From the NCBI RefSeq assembly GCF_026041215.1, contig NZ_JAPEIQ010000013.1, positions 62,001 to 126,000 on the forward strand: a stretch of DNA of 64,000 nt, given 5' to 3'. This document shows positions 29,883 through 38,474 of the stretch, in pieces. Both the position numbers and the translations under genes were made by a program. This DNA comes from Hoyosella sp. YIM 151337. Its GTDB lineage: Bacteria; Actinomycetota; Actinomycetes; Mycobacteriales; Mycobacteriaceae. The notes under the pieces were generated by a model. The model made no database searches. It was not told the origin of the DNA and saw only the letters and a program-made list of their open reading frames with translations. Position 1 is the stretch's first letter. Every line of letters begins with the position of its first letter.

Positions 29883-30308
29883 TCATGCGGCTCCCCGGAA
29901 CCTCTCGCTGAATGCACGCCCGCAGTGACGATCGAGGATCGGCCGAACAGCACTCAGTTTGATCACTCCAACCAGGCAGCCGTGATCCTGAACCAGCACC
30001 GCACCGGACGCGGACTCTGCGAATGCGCGGTCCACGGCCATCGCGTCGGCATCCGCGTCGACGTAGCACAGACCGTGACTGCAGCACTCACCGGCAGTAG
30101 CACTCGAGTCGACCGGGTCTTCACTGCTGACTGGCGCCACAAGCAACCCGATGCAACGGCGCTCCATCATGATCGGTGCTTCCGAAACACCAAAGTAGGA
30201 CATCAATTCGAGTGCCGCCGTTACCGGCAGGTGGGCGGGCACACCGACGATCCGATTGTTCATGAGGTGGCGAGCCGTCAGCGCGGTCTGCGAAGTTGCG
30301 GACATCAT
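29883..30308 (-). CDS. CBS-domain protein, Hrp1-like
   Basis: A 141-residue protein with two CBS motifs (about 10-65 and 80-135), the size and layout of hypoxic response protein 1 (Rv2626c, 143 residues), a DosR-regulon protein of M. tuberculosis. The segments ATAGE and CYVDADADAM match the inter-repeat region of that family. Cys residues cluster in ECCSHGLC, which could bind metal or form disulfides. CBS pairs usually bind adenine nucleotides. Its ATG follows the stop of the Rv1733c-like gene by seven bases. Confidence 0.82.
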   Translation of the reverse strand: MMSATSQTALTARHLMNNRIVGVPAHLPVTAALELMSYFGVSEAPIMMERRCIGLLVAPVSSEDPVDSSATAGECCSHGLCYVDADADAMAVDRAFAESASGAVLVQDHGCLVGVIKLSAVRPILDRHCGRAFSERFRGAA

Positions 30309-30315
30309 GCACCGC

Positions 30316-30897
30316 CTATCCGATTGCAGCTTTGAGTTCCTGCTCCCACTGCGCGAATCGCCGCCTATTCGCGAGACCGTGGATGAGCGCGTATATCCCG
30401 AAAACCGCCGCGAGAGAGATCAGCCAGAACGTCAGGCCAGTGATCACGCCGGTGTTCACAGCTTGTGTGGCGTCCATCGGCCGGGGCACCACGGCACCAG
30501 TTGCGTCGTCGAGCCAAATTGATACCCGGCTTCCCACAGGAGTGCCTGACGGCACGTCTACCAGGCCGGACGCCTCCGTGCCCCAAGGCGTCACCCACGT
30601 CGCGGGGACGCGTGGCGGCACAACCGGTTCGAACCCGCGGGCTACCGCGGTTGCGGGCGGCGCGGCCTCCTCCGTAATCGCGGTGACTTGCACTCGGCTC
30701 TGCTGCTGCAGCTCGGCAATTCGCAGCTGCGAGTGCCCCATGGAAGAACCCACTGTGAGCGCGACTGGCAGTGTGACAAGCGCGATGAGCACCAACACAG
30801 GGATGCACCGGGCTTCGATCCGGTCGATCGGACGCACCAGCGGGTTACCACGGGAAAATATCCGGGACTGCAGTACGTGAAGACCACTTCCGTGCAT
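30316..30897 (-). CDS. Rv1733c-like membrane protein
   Basis: A 193-residue protein with two membrane helices (about 33-55 and 160-180) and an extracytoplasmic domain between them. The N-terminal sequence FSRGNPLVRPIDRIEA corresponds to the signature of Rv1733c, a DosR-regulon membrane protein and latency antigen; the central WVTPWGTEASG ... VGSRVSIWLD also fits. Function is unknown. GGGAGG lies six bases before the ATG. A strong DosR-type box lies about 90 bp upstream, making this the first gene of a likely seven-gene run down to 24761. Confidence 0.85.
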   Translation of the reverse strand: MHGSGLHVLQSRIFSRGNPLVRPIDRIEARCIPVLVLIALVTLPVALTVGSSMGHSQLRIAELQQQSRVQVTAITEEAAPPATAVARGFEPVVPPRVPATWVTPWGTEASGLVDVPSGTPVGSRVSIWLDDATGAVVPRPMDATQAVNTGVITGLTFWLISLAAVFGIYALIHGLANRRRFAQWEQELKAAIG

Positions 30898-30980
30898 CGT
30901 AAACCTCCCAGCCAGCCGTGCTAAGACTGAGTCTTCTCCCGGGAGGGCACGGCATCGACTGGCGAAGGGCACCGGTTAAA

Positions 30981-30994
30981 GGGACTAAATGCCC
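30981..30994 (-). promoter_or_regulatory. DosR-type box upstream of Rv1733c-like operon
   Basis: GGGACTAAATGCCC matches GGGACTWWAGTCCC at 12 of 14 positions with a perfect left half, and is followed by AAA as in the extended consensus. Its centre is about 90 bp upstream of the Rv1733c-like start. Confidence 0.75.
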
Positions 30995-31117
30995 AAAGCC
31001 TCGACTAAGCAAGTCGGCCTTGACTCAGACCGGGTCCGCGAAAATTTCCTAGACATACTGCCTGTGTTGTGATGCGCACTGACGGCACGCGGGCTATCGT
31101 CAGCGTTGTATACATGA

Positions 31118-31137
31118 CACGCTGGTGTGTCAGCGTG
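31118..31137. promoter_or_regulatory. inverted repeat in front of alkB
   Basis: CACGCTG and CAGCGTG are exact reverse complements separated by GTGTGT. The element ends 28 bases before the alkB GTG start and lies in the leader or core promoter. It could be a repressor operator or an mRNA hairpin. It is not a DosR-type site. Confidence 0.5.
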
Positions 31138-31164
31138 CCACCGTCTTCACTGGAGAGGACAACG

Positions 31165-32391
31165 GTGTCGTCAACAGAAGTACAACCGGACGTACCCGTC
31201 ACCGAGTGGCGCGACAAGAAGCGCTACTGGTGGTTGTTGGGGATGTTCGTCCCGGCGATCATGCTCGTCGTAATCGGGCTGGTGCGCGTTTTCAACGACC
31301 TCGGCCTCACGCCCATATCGCATGTGCTGTTCTGGGGTGGGCCGATCCTTGTTTACATCATCATCCCAACGATCGACCTGCTCCTGGGACCCGACGGTTC
31401 GAATCCGCCGGATGAGTGGATGGAGCGCCTAGAGAAAGACAAGTACTACCGGTACATTCTCTTCGCTTACATCCCGCTGCAGTACATCACGTTCTTCCTT
31501 GCTTGCTACCTGATCACTGCGCACGATCTCACCTGGCTCGGTTTCCCCGACGGGCTCGCACTGGTAGACAAGATCGGGCTCGCCATCAGTATTTCCTTTG
31601 TTGGCGGCATCGGTATCAATACCGCGCACGAACTTGGGCACAAGAAGGAGAACCTGGAACGCTGGCTGTCCAAGATCACGCTCGCTCAGACGTTCTACGG
31701 ACATTTCTACGTCGAGCACAACCGTGGGCACCACGTTCGCGTGGCAACGCCGGAAGACCCCGCAAGCTCCCGACTGGGCGAGACCTTCTGGGCGTTTTGG
31801 CCGCGCACCGTTTGGGGCAGCCTGAAATCTGCCTGGCACCTCGAAAAGAGCCGCTTAGAGCGCATGGGCAAATCGCCCTGGACCATCAAGAACGATGTGC
31901 TGAATGCCTGGCTGATGTCCGTCGTGCTGTTCGGTGCAGTACTTGCGCTTTTCGGGTGGGAGCTTCTGCCGTACCTGATTCTGCAGGCAGTTCTGGGCTT
32001 CTCGCTGCTCGAGGTGGTGAATTATCTCGAGCATTACGGCCTGCGCCGCCAGAAACTGCCGAGCGGCCGTTACGAACGCTGCAGCCCGCAACATTCGTGG
32101 AACAGCGATCACATGTGCACGAACGTGTTCCTTTACCATCTGCAGCGGCACAGTGACCACCACGCCTACCCGACCCGTCGCTACCAGATTCTTCGCAGCT
32201 GGGACGGCGCACCGAACCTGCCGAGCGGGTACGCCAGCATGATCGTGCTTGCCTACATCCCACCGATCTGGCGGCGCGTCATGGATAAACGCGTACTCGC
32301 GCATTACGAGGGCGACGTGACCAAGGCCAACATTCAGCCGTCGAAACGAGAGAAGATTCTCGCTAAATACGGAGCCGCGGAACAAGACTGA
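31165..32391 (+). CDS. alkB: alkane 1-monooxygenase
   Basis: A 408-residue membrane-bound di-iron enzyme that hydroxylates n-alkanes at the terminal carbon. All His boxes are present: HELGHK, EHNRGHH, the family motif NYLEHYGL, and LQRHSDHHA. Six or so hydrophobic helices lie between residues 20 and 300. The GTG start is chosen because GGAGAGGA lies just before it; an in-frame ATG 32 codons upstream lies in the promoter region. AlkB needs rubredoxin and rubredoxin reductase; neither gene is next to it, nor a TetR regulator, unlike the usual alkB-rubAB clusters, so electron donors must be coded elsewhere. Confidence 0.96.
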   Translation: MSSTEVQPDVPVTEWRDKKRYWWLLGMFVPAIMLVVIGLVRVFNDLGLTPISHVLFWGGPILVYIIIPTIDLLLGPDGSNPPDEWMERLEKDKYYRYILFAYIPLQYITFFLACYLITAHDLTWLGFPDGLALVDKIGLAISISFVGGIGINTAHELGHKKENLERWLSKITLAQTFYGHFYVEHNRGHHVRVATPEDPASSRLGETFWAFWPRTVWGSLKSAWHLEKSRLERMGKSPWTIKNDVLNAWLMSVVLFGAVLALFGWELLPYLILQAVLGFSLLEVVNYLEHYGLRRQKLPSGRYERCSPQHSWNSDHMCTNVFLYHLQRHSDHHAYPTRRYQILRSWDGAPNLPSGYASMIVLAYIPPIWRRVMDKRVLAHYEGDVTKANIQPSKREKILAKYGAAEQD

Positions 32392-32402
32392 CGCGTTGAC
32401 GG

Positions 32403-32433
32403 AGAGTGCCCGGGCCATAAGCCCAGGCACTCT
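32403..32433. terminator. hairpin terminator between convergent genes
   Basis: AGAGTGCCCGGGC pairs with GCCCAGGCACTCT (one mismatch) around a five-base loop CATAA, followed by a short TGTT. It sits just after the alkB stop and ends about 105 bp before the convergent repair gene's stop, so it most likely terminates alkB. Confidence 0.7.
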
Positions 32434-32539
32434 TGTTCCGAGAAACACTATTTGCGCCTGCCCACCCACGAGCGACAACTCAGGAGGGGCCACAAACTAC
32501 CGCACAGCTGGCTGATTTGCTGGAGCGGTAATGCACTGC

Positions 32540-33124
32540 TCAGGCGTCCTTCGCCGCTACCTTCTTAGCCGCCTTCATTGAGCGCTTGAATTCTCGAACC
32601 TGCAGGAGCGTCTTTTCGTCGGTGACATCCGCGATTGACCGGTGCGAGCCCTCTTCGCCGTATTCACCGGCCGCCTCGCGCCAGCCCTGCGCGTCGATCC
32701 CATACTGCTTGCCGAGCAGCGCGAGAAAGATGCGCGCTTTCTGGTCACCGTATCCGGGCAGAGCTTTCAGTCGCTTGAGGATCTCCCTGCCATCTGGATT
32801 CCCCGCTTTCCAGATAGCGTCCGCCTTGCCGTCATAGTTGTCTTCGATGAACTGGCACAGCGCCTGGATGCGTTTCGCCATCGCACCCGGGAACCTGTGG
32901 ACAGCTGGCGGCTGAGCGCATAGGGCGGCGAACTGCTCTGGATCCATGGATGCGAGGGCGTGAGCGTCGAGCGATCCAGCCCGGTCAGCAATCTTCTTCG
33001 GCCCGGCGAACGCCACCTCCATAGCGATCTGCTGGTCAAGCAACATGCCGAGCAAAGCCGCGAGCGGATCGTTCGACAACAGTTCGTCGGCGTCTGGGTC
33101 CCCAACCAGTCTGAGCTGCACCAT
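32540..33124 (-). CDS. HhH-GPD family base-excision repair protein
   Basis: A 194-residue protein of the actinobacterial HhH-GPD family. The opening LLSNDPLAALLGMLLDQQIAMEVAFAGP is typical (a 20-residue stretch of it is diagnostic), and a helix-hairpin-helix with ALPGYGDQKARIFLALLG is at about residues 130-150, in line with a DNA glycosylase fold. A catalytic Lys or Asp cannot be placed with certainty. The ATG used gives the usual family N terminus; another in-frame ATG lies 14 codons upstream. Neither has a strong ribosome-binding site. The gene is convergent with alkB. Confidence 0.85.
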   Translation of the reverse strand: MVQLRLVGDPDADELLSNDPLAALLGMLLDQQIAMEVAFAGPKKIADRAGSLDAHALASMDPEQFAALCAQPPAVHRFPGAMAKRIQALCQFIEDNYDGKADAIWKAGNPDGREILKRLKALPGYGDQKARIFLALLGKQYGIDAQGWREAAGEYGEEGSHRSIADVTDEKTLLQVREFKRSMKAAKKVAAKDA

Positions 33125-33283
33125 GCCCGCTAGTTTGCCACGAAACACGACTACCCTGTCAGGCATCGGTACCGTTTCAGCCTGAACACGGTTTGGCAAA
33201 TCCGCGCCGTGGCGCTGCGGAGTCCGCTGCAGACTTCCGTAGCTTCGGCGTCGTTCAGTGGAAACGCCAACACGAGGTGAGTC

Positions 33284-33964
33284 ATGCGCCGTCACAATTG
33301 GACTCGAAGCGTCATAGCAACTGTCAGTTCTGCTAGCGCCATTCTTGCGTTCGGCGCCGCGACCGCAGCCGCGCAACCGCAAACCCCGGCGCCGGACGCC
33401 AGTGAGACCACGGAGCAGTTGCCCGCGCACGACGACGACTCGGAAGATGCCCTCACCGAGAATGACGACGAGCAGGCGAGCGGTGTGCGCGCTGTGGACT
33501 GGCTCAACGCCACGCTCACTGTGCCAGCTCTCAACGGTTGCCCGGAGGAGGAAACCGTCACCTTTGACGACGGGAAGGCCGAGGCCGGCAATCAGGTGTA
33601 CCGGTTCGCGTTCGACGGCGTTGTCGAATACGCCGATGTCAACGGTGACGGACGTGACGACGCACTTGTCCTTATTGATTGCGGCCCGCGCGACTCGCAC
33701 TACACCGGCGCGCTTGTCGCCTTTACTGAAGATGCCGACTCCAGCGCCGGGGACGACGCCATGGTGCTCAGTCCGCTCGGAGCGGTTGTGAACCCGGGCA
33801 TATGGACGCAGCGGCCGATTGATTTCATGACCTGGCATGGTGACATCGCGGTTGCGATGCTTGATCACGACCTGCCGGAAAACGCCGAGGCAGCGGGTCA
33901 GATTTGGACTGAGTACTACCGCTGGTCTAGTGACAGCGAAACCTTCGAGCGCATCGACGACTAG
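33284..33964 (+). CDS. secreted acidic protein with Ca-binding-like loop
   Basis: A 226-residue exported protein. A signal peptide (about 1-30, cleavage near AAAQ) is followed by an acidic, low-complexity region (HDDDSEDALTENDDE) and a domain holding DVNGDGRDDALV at about residues 119-130, the D-x-N-x-D-G loop of EF-hand-like, dockerin or FG-GAP repeats. Two Cys in the mature part may form a disulfide. I do not recognise the full-length family. GAGGTGA precedes the ATG. It stands alone between the repair gene and egtA. Confidence 0.75.
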   Translation: MRRHNWTRSVIATVSSASAILAFGAATAAAQPQTPAPDASETTEQLPAHDDDSEDALTENDDEQASGVRAVDWLNATLTVPALNGCPEEETVTFDDGKAEAGNQVYRFAFDGVVEYADVNGDGRDDALVLIDCGPRDSHYTGALVAFTEDADSSAGDDAMVLSPLGAVVNPGIWTQRPIDFMTWHGDIAVAMLDHDLPENAEAAGQIWTEYYRWSSDSETFERIDD

Positions 33965-34007
33965 CCAAAGCCGGGCGAAGATCACGCCTCGCCGGTAGCG
34001 TTGTGGC

Positions 34008-35267
34008 GTGATGCACCCCGGTTCACCGGAGCTCTGGATTCGCAGCCACGATGAGGCGATCCAGCTGATATGCGAGCACACTGTAGCCGTTGCCGACGAC
34101 ATGACGGTCGGTGCCGAGCTTGAATGGCTCGTCGTCCGCCGCGGTTGTGGGGCGGACCGGGTAGCCGTGGCTGACTTGAGCCGGTCCTTGGGGCAGTACG
34201 CGCCCCAGCATGATGGGCGCTCCGCACCGTTACCGTCGGGCTCAGTGCTCACCATCGAGCCTGGCGGACAGGTCGAATTGTCGAGCGCACCGTTTTCCAG
34301 CGCACGAGCGCTCACGGAGGCGCTCAGCGCGGACACTGCCGTTGTGCGTTCGTGCCTCGCGCGCGAATCCATTGACCTCATCAGCGCCGCCGCGGACACT
34401 ACCCGGCCGCCCGTCCGGGTGCTGGACGCGCCGCGCTACCGCGCCATGGAAAACGTGTTTGACCGGAATGGTCCCGCGGGCCGCGTGATGATGAATAACA
34501 CCGCGGCGGTACAGGTCTGTGTTTCCGCAGGATCGTCGCCCAGCGAGGCTTTACGGCGCTGGTTGATGCTGAACGAAGCCGGGCCCGCATTACTCGCTGC
34601 GTTTGCGGCCTCACCGGCGATCGCGGGTGGCCCACCTGGACGCTGGGAATCCCAGCGCATGCGCGCCTGGTTCACACTGGACCCCCAGCGGACCTTGCCG
34701 CCACGCTCGCAAAATCCGTTGCGAGACTATGCCGAGTGGGCGCTGACCGTCCCGCTGCTGTGCATCCGCCGCCCCGGCAGTTGCTGGGACGCGCCGGCCG
34801 GCCTCACCCTCGCCGAGTGGATCGCCGCCGGTGCCGGCCAGATGACCGCGCCGCACGTATTGCCACAGCGCTATCCGGCACGCGACGACGTGCTGTATCA
34901 CCTGTCAACGCTTTTCCCACCAGTGCGCCCACGAGGTTACTTCGAGGTGCGTTACCTCGATCAGCAGCCGGCAGACCACTGGCGGGCCGCGGTTGCCGTC
35001 GTCACGACGCTCGCGCACGATTCGCGGACCGTGGACACCAGTCGTGACCTCGCCGCTGAAACCGCCGATTTGTGGCTCGAGGCGGCGCGTCTGGGCATGC
35101 AGCACCCGAAACTCGCGGCCGCCGCTACCGCGCTGCTCGAATTCGCGGCGGCGAGTGCGCCCGAGCCCATCCTCCGCACGGCGATCGAGTCATACCTCTG
35201 CACTATTCGAAGCCGCAGCGATACACAGGTCGCGGCCGCGCGGCCGCGCCAGCGAGGAGGACTATGA
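34008..35267 (+). CDS. egtA: ergothioneine biosynthesis glutamate-cysteine ligase
   Basis: A 419-residue ATP-dependent ligase of the GCS2-like family that makes gamma-glutamylcysteine, the sulfur donor used by EgtB. Family features: VGAELEWLVV near residue 30, SVLTIEPGGQVELSS near residue 85 and the end section RGYFEVRYLDQQP. It is cytoplasmic. It starts the egtABCD operon; its stop overlaps the egtB ATG by four bases (ATGA). The family assignment is strengthened by that context. Confidence 0.94.
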   Translation: MMHPGSPELWIRSHDEAIQLICEHTVAVADDMTVGAELEWLVVRRGCGADRVAVADLSRSLGQYAPQHDGRSAPLPSGSVLTIEPGGQVELSSAPFSSARALTEALSADTAVVRSCLARESIDLISAAADTTRPPVRVLDAPRYRAMENVFDRNGPAGRVMMNNTAAVQVCVSAGSSPSEALRRWLMLNEAGPALLAAFAASPAIAGGPPGRWESQRMRAWFTLDPQRTLPPRSQNPLRDYAEWALTVPLLCIRRPGSCWDAPAGLTLAEWIAAGAGQMTAPHVLPQRYPARDDVLYHLSTLFPPVRPRGYFEVRYLDQQPADHWRAAVAVVTTLAHDSRTVDTSRDLAAETADLWLEAARLGMQHPKLAAAATALLEFAAASAPEPILRTAIESYLCTIRSRSDTQVAAARPRQRGGL

Positions 35268-36583
35268 GCGACGACCATTCGGCACTGCGATCAACGATCG
35301 CATCGGTGCTCGATCGCGCCCGCGCCCGCACACTAGCATTGACGGACGCCGTCGGTGACGATGAACTGTGCACGCAGCACTCCCCGCTGATGAGCCCGCT
35401 GGTGTGGGACCTCGCGCACATAGGTAACCAGGAAGAACTTTGGCTGGTACGCGACCTCGGTGGGCGCGAGCCGGTCAGAAACGACATCGACGACCTTTAC
35501 GACGCCTTCCAGCACCCGCGCGCGAGCCGTCCCCAATTGCCCCTCCTGAGCCCCGCTGAGGCGCGGGCATACACGCAGACCGTGCGCGACAAAGCCTTCG
35601 ACGTCCTTGACCGCGATCCGCTGTCCGGACCACGGCTCAGCGCGAACGGATTCGCGTTCGGGATGATCGCGCAGCATGAACAGCAACACGATGAAACGAT
35701 GCTCGCAACCCATCAGTTGCGGCGTGGCGCACCCGTCTTGCATGCACCCGCGCCGCCGCCGAGCGCGCGCAGGGTTTCTGGTGAAGTCGTCATCCCCGGG
35801 GGACTTTTCGAGATGGGGACGAGTACCGACGCGTGGGCGCTCGACAATGAGCGGCCCGCACACTTCGTCGACGTGGCTGCGTTCGCGATCGACCGGGCAC
35901 CGGTTACCAACGACCAGTACATGGCTTTCATCGACGATGACGGATACGCACGACAAGAACTGTGGTCCCGCGAAGGATGGGCGCACCGGAATGCGAGCAT
36001 GCTCAGCGCTCCCCTGTTCTGGCGAAGAGACAGCGATGGCAGCTGGTGGCGGCGCCGTTTCGGCCTCATCGAGCCGGTGCCCGCTGCGGAGCCCGTCGTG
36101 CACGTGTCGTTTCACGAGGCTGAGGCGTTCGCCCGCTGGGCGGGCAAGCGGCTGCCGACCGAATCAGAGTGGGAGAAGGCCGCACGCTGGGATCCAGCGA
36201 GCGGTCGGTCGCGCCGTTACCCGTGGGGGGATGAAGAGCCGGCCGCGCATCACGCGAACCTTGGCCAGCGCCACCTGCAGCCCGCGCCGGTTGGCGCGTA
36301 CCCAGCGGGGGCGTCACCGCTCGGGGTGCATCACTTGATCGGTGATATGTGGGAGTGGACGTCGTCGCACTTCCGGGGATACCCAGGGTTCGCGCATTTT
36401 CCCTACGCGGAGTATTCGGAGGTCTTCTTCGGCGCCGCCCACCGCGTGTTGCGTGGCGGGTCTTTTGGAACGGACGCAGTCGCGATCCGGGGCACCTTCC
36501 GCAATTGGGACTACCCCATTCGGCGGCAAATTTTTGCCGGCTTCCGGCTGGCGCGTGACGTTCCGGCGGAAGAAGCCACCTGA
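35264..36583 (+). CDS. egtB: hercynine oxygenase (sulfoxide synthase)
   Basis: A 439-residue non-heme iron enzyme that couples gamma-glutamylcysteine to hercynine with O2. The N-terminal DinB-like domain holds the iron His ligands in WDLAHIGNQEE and QHEQQHDE; the C-terminal domain (about 165-435) is of the formylglycine-generating-enzyme fold and ends with RGGSFGTDAVAIRGTFRNW. AGGAGG precedes the ATG, and the gene overlaps egtA by four bases. Confidence 0.95.
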   Translation: MSDDHSALRSTIASVLDRARARTLALTDAVGDDELCTQHSPLMSPLVWDLAHIGNQEELWLVRDLGGREPVRNDIDDLYDAFQHPRASRPQLPLLSPAEARAYTQTVRDKAFDVLDRDPLSGPRLSANGFAFGMIAQHEQQHDETMLATHQLRRGAPVLHAPAPPPSARRVSGEVVIPGGLFEMGTSTDAWALDNERPAHFVDVAAFAIDRAPVTNDQYMAFIDDDGYARQELWSREGWAHRNASMLSAPLFWRRDSDGSWWRRRFGLIEPVPAAEPVVHVSFHEAEAFARWAGKRLPTESEWEKAARWDPASGRSRRYPWGDEEPAAHHANLGQRHLQPAPVGAYPAGASPLGVHHLIGDMWEWTSSHFRGYPGFAHFPYAEYSEVFFGAAHRVLRGGSFGTDAVAIRGTFRNWDYPIRRQIFAGFRLARDVPAEEAT

Positions 36584-36585
36584 CT

Positions 36586-37365
36586 ATGTGTCGTCACCTT
36601 GCGTACATCGGGCCGCCCGTACGGGTGCGCGACCTCCTGACAACTGGTGAGCACTCTCTGGTTCACCAGTCGTACCAGCCGCGCGACATGCGCGGCGGTG
36701 GTGTGGCCAACGCGGACGGTTACGGGGCGGCGTGGTGGGATGGGCCTGCTGCTGCAAACAGTGCGCTGCCCGCGCGGTACCGGTCGGCAAAACCCATCTG
36801 GGCCGATACGGCCGGGCTCGACGCGCTCGGCGCGATCACCTCCGGCGCGATTGTGGCGGCGGTCCGAAGTGCTACCGAAGGCATGCCGGTCATCGAGACT
36901 GCCTGCGCACCATTCCTCTACCGCGAGTGGGCGTTCAGTCACAACGGGTACGTCGCCGGCTGGCCAGGCAGCCTTGCTGAGCAGGCGCAGGCATTGCCAG
37001 TGGTTGATTTGATGACACTAGAGGCGCCAACCGATTCCGCCGTCTTGTGGGCACTCATACGCCGAGAGATTGCAGCGACGACTACCGCCGAGGCCGCCGT
37101 GGCGGTCCTCGCGGACGTGATGGTGCGAACGCAACGAGCCGCACCAGGTTCCCGGCTGAACTTCCTTGCGAGCAATGGAGAGTCCGTTGTCGCAACCACC
37201 TGTGTTCATTCACTGGCCATTTCCGTGACCCCGGAGAGCGTGCTGGTGGCAAGCGAACCGCTTTGTGCTGCAGCGGAATGGCAGTCAGTACCCGACGGAC
37301 ATGTTGTTATCGCGGTACCGGGCAAGGCCCGCATCGCATCTGTTGACGAGTGGAAGGCCGCATGA
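36586..37365 (+). CDS. egtC: gamma-glutamyl-hercynylcysteine sulfoxide amidohydrolase
   Basis: A 259-residue class II (Ntn) amidotransferase-fold enzyme. It begins MCRHLAYIGPP, so Cys2 becomes the N-terminal nucleophile after Met removal. The motifs EWAFSHNGYVAGW and PTDSAVLWALI belong to the glutaminase fold. It removes the glutamyl group from the EgtB product. It starts two bases after the egtB stop and overlaps egtD by four bases. Confidence 0.94.
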   Translation: MCRHLAYIGPPVRVRDLLTTGEHSLVHQSYQPRDMRGGGVANADGYGAAWWDGPAAANSALPARYRSAKPIWADTAGLDALGAITSGAIVAAVRSATEGMPVIETACAPFLYREWAFSHNGYVAGWPGSLAEQAQALPVVDLMTLEAPTDSAVLWALIRREIAATTTAEAAVAVLADVMVRTQRAAPGSRLNFLASNGESVVATTCVHSLAISVTPESVLVASEPLCAAAEWQSVPDGHVVIAVPGKARIASVDEWKAA

Positions 37366-38363
37366 CCACACCGCACCGAATCGACATGCACGTTGACCCC
37401 ATCGACCGCGAGTCGTCGCTTATCGCAGATGTGCGCGGCGGTTTGTCGGCCCGGCCGCGGTGGCTGCCGCCGAAGTGGTTTTACGACGAGCGCGGCAGCG
37501 TGCTGTTCGACGCGATTACCGAGCTGCCTGAGTACTACCCCACCCGCACCGAACGGCATCTTCTCCGCACCTGTGCCCCGGAAATTGCGCGCATCACCCA
37601 GGCGCGGACGCTCGCGGAGCTCGGTTCGGGATCATCAGAAAAAACGCAGGTGCTCATTGAAGCACTAACGGCACAGTCAAATTTGACAACGTATGTGGCA
37701 CAAGATGTTTCAGAATCCGCGCTGCTCGGCGGAATGACTGCGCTAGCGGATCGCTACCCAGGCCTCGATATTCACGGCGTCGTGAGTGACTTCTCGGCCG
37801 GAAACTTCCGCGAGGGCCTGCGATCAATGCCGCATTACCCGGACACCCTTTTGGCATTTCTCGGCGGCACTATCGGCAATTTGGTGCCTGCGGAGCGCAG
37901 GAACTTTTTCGCTGCAATGCGGGAAAAACTGGGACCGGGTGAACACTTACTGATCGGCATCGGGCTCGTCACGGATGAAGCCACCATGCTGGCAGCGTAT
38001 GATGATGCTGCTGGCGTTACGGCTGAATTCAACAAGAATGTACTTCATGTCCTTAACCGCGAGCTAGGTGCGAATTTCCCGGTTCAGCATTTCACGCACG
38101 TCGCCGCGTGGGATGCGGACAACTCGTGGATCGAGATGCGATTACGCGCCCAGCAGGCTTTGAGAATAGTGATACCGCGTGCTGAACTCACAATTTCGCT
38201 GAACGCGGGAGAAGAAGTCCGGACTGAGATTTCGGCGAAGTTCGAGCTCGGCGCTTTTCGAGGTGAGCTTAAATCGGCCGGTTTCGAGGAGGTGGCGCAC
38301 TGGCTTGATGCAGATGAGCGGTTCGCACTTCTCCTCGCTCGCGCCGACCGTATAGTGCCCTAA
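37362..38363 (+). CDS. egtD: histidine N-alpha-methyltransferase
   Basis: A 333-residue SAM-dependent enzyme that trimethylates histidine to hercynine, the first ergothioneine intermediate. Seen: WFYDERGSVLFDAITELPEYYPTR near the N terminus (only part quoted as a motif), the SAM loop ELGSGSSEKT near residue 85 and FLGGTIGN near 165. The start is the ATG that overlaps the egtC stop (ATGA); one four codons earlier has no such coupling. egtE, the PLP-dependent lyase for the last step, does not follow here. Confidence 0.95.
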   Translation: MTTPHRIDMHVDPIDRESSLIADVRGGLSARPRWLPPKWFYDERGSVLFDAITELPEYYPTRTERHLLRTCAPEIARITQARTLAELGSGSSEKTQVLIEALTAQSNLTTYVAQDVSESALLGGMTALADRYPGLDIHGVVSDFSAGNFREGLRSMPHYPDTLLAFLGGTIGNLVPAERRNFFAAMREKLGPGEHLLIGIGLVTDEATMLAAYDDAAGVTAEFNKNVLHVLNRELGANFPVQHFTHVAAWDADNSWIEMRLRAQQALRIVIPRAELTISLNAGEEVRTEISAKFELGAFRGELKSAGFEEVAHWLDADERFALLLARADRIVP

Positions 38364-38396
38364 AGACACAATCAGAGGTCAAAAAGATCACGGTCA

Positions 38397-38474
38397 CATA
38401 AGGATTATTCACGCCACCAAAAGCCGCCTATACCATTGAGGTGGGTCGGACTACAGCATTTTGGTTGGTGTGTG
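38397..38474 (+). repeat. duplicated leader/promoter, copy 1
   Basis: This 78-base upstream segment corresponds to the one at 39124-39201: CATAAGGAT starts both, TACCATTG (a possible -10, TACCAT) is at offset 34 in both, and TGTGTG ends both just before the ATG. The ribosome-binding site is weaker here (GGTTGG against GGAGG in copy 2). Confidence 0.7.

Noticed and set aside
31002-31016. Small inverted repeat CGACT-AAGCA-AGTCG near the 30981 box
   Set aside because: Five-base arms are too short to stand out in GC-rich sequence, and there is no supporting context.
33125-34399. Upstream extension of the HhH-GPD gene frame to 619 residues
   Set aside because: The added part runs antisense to the secreted-protein gene and egtA and has no domain; the family N terminus begins at the ATG at 33124.
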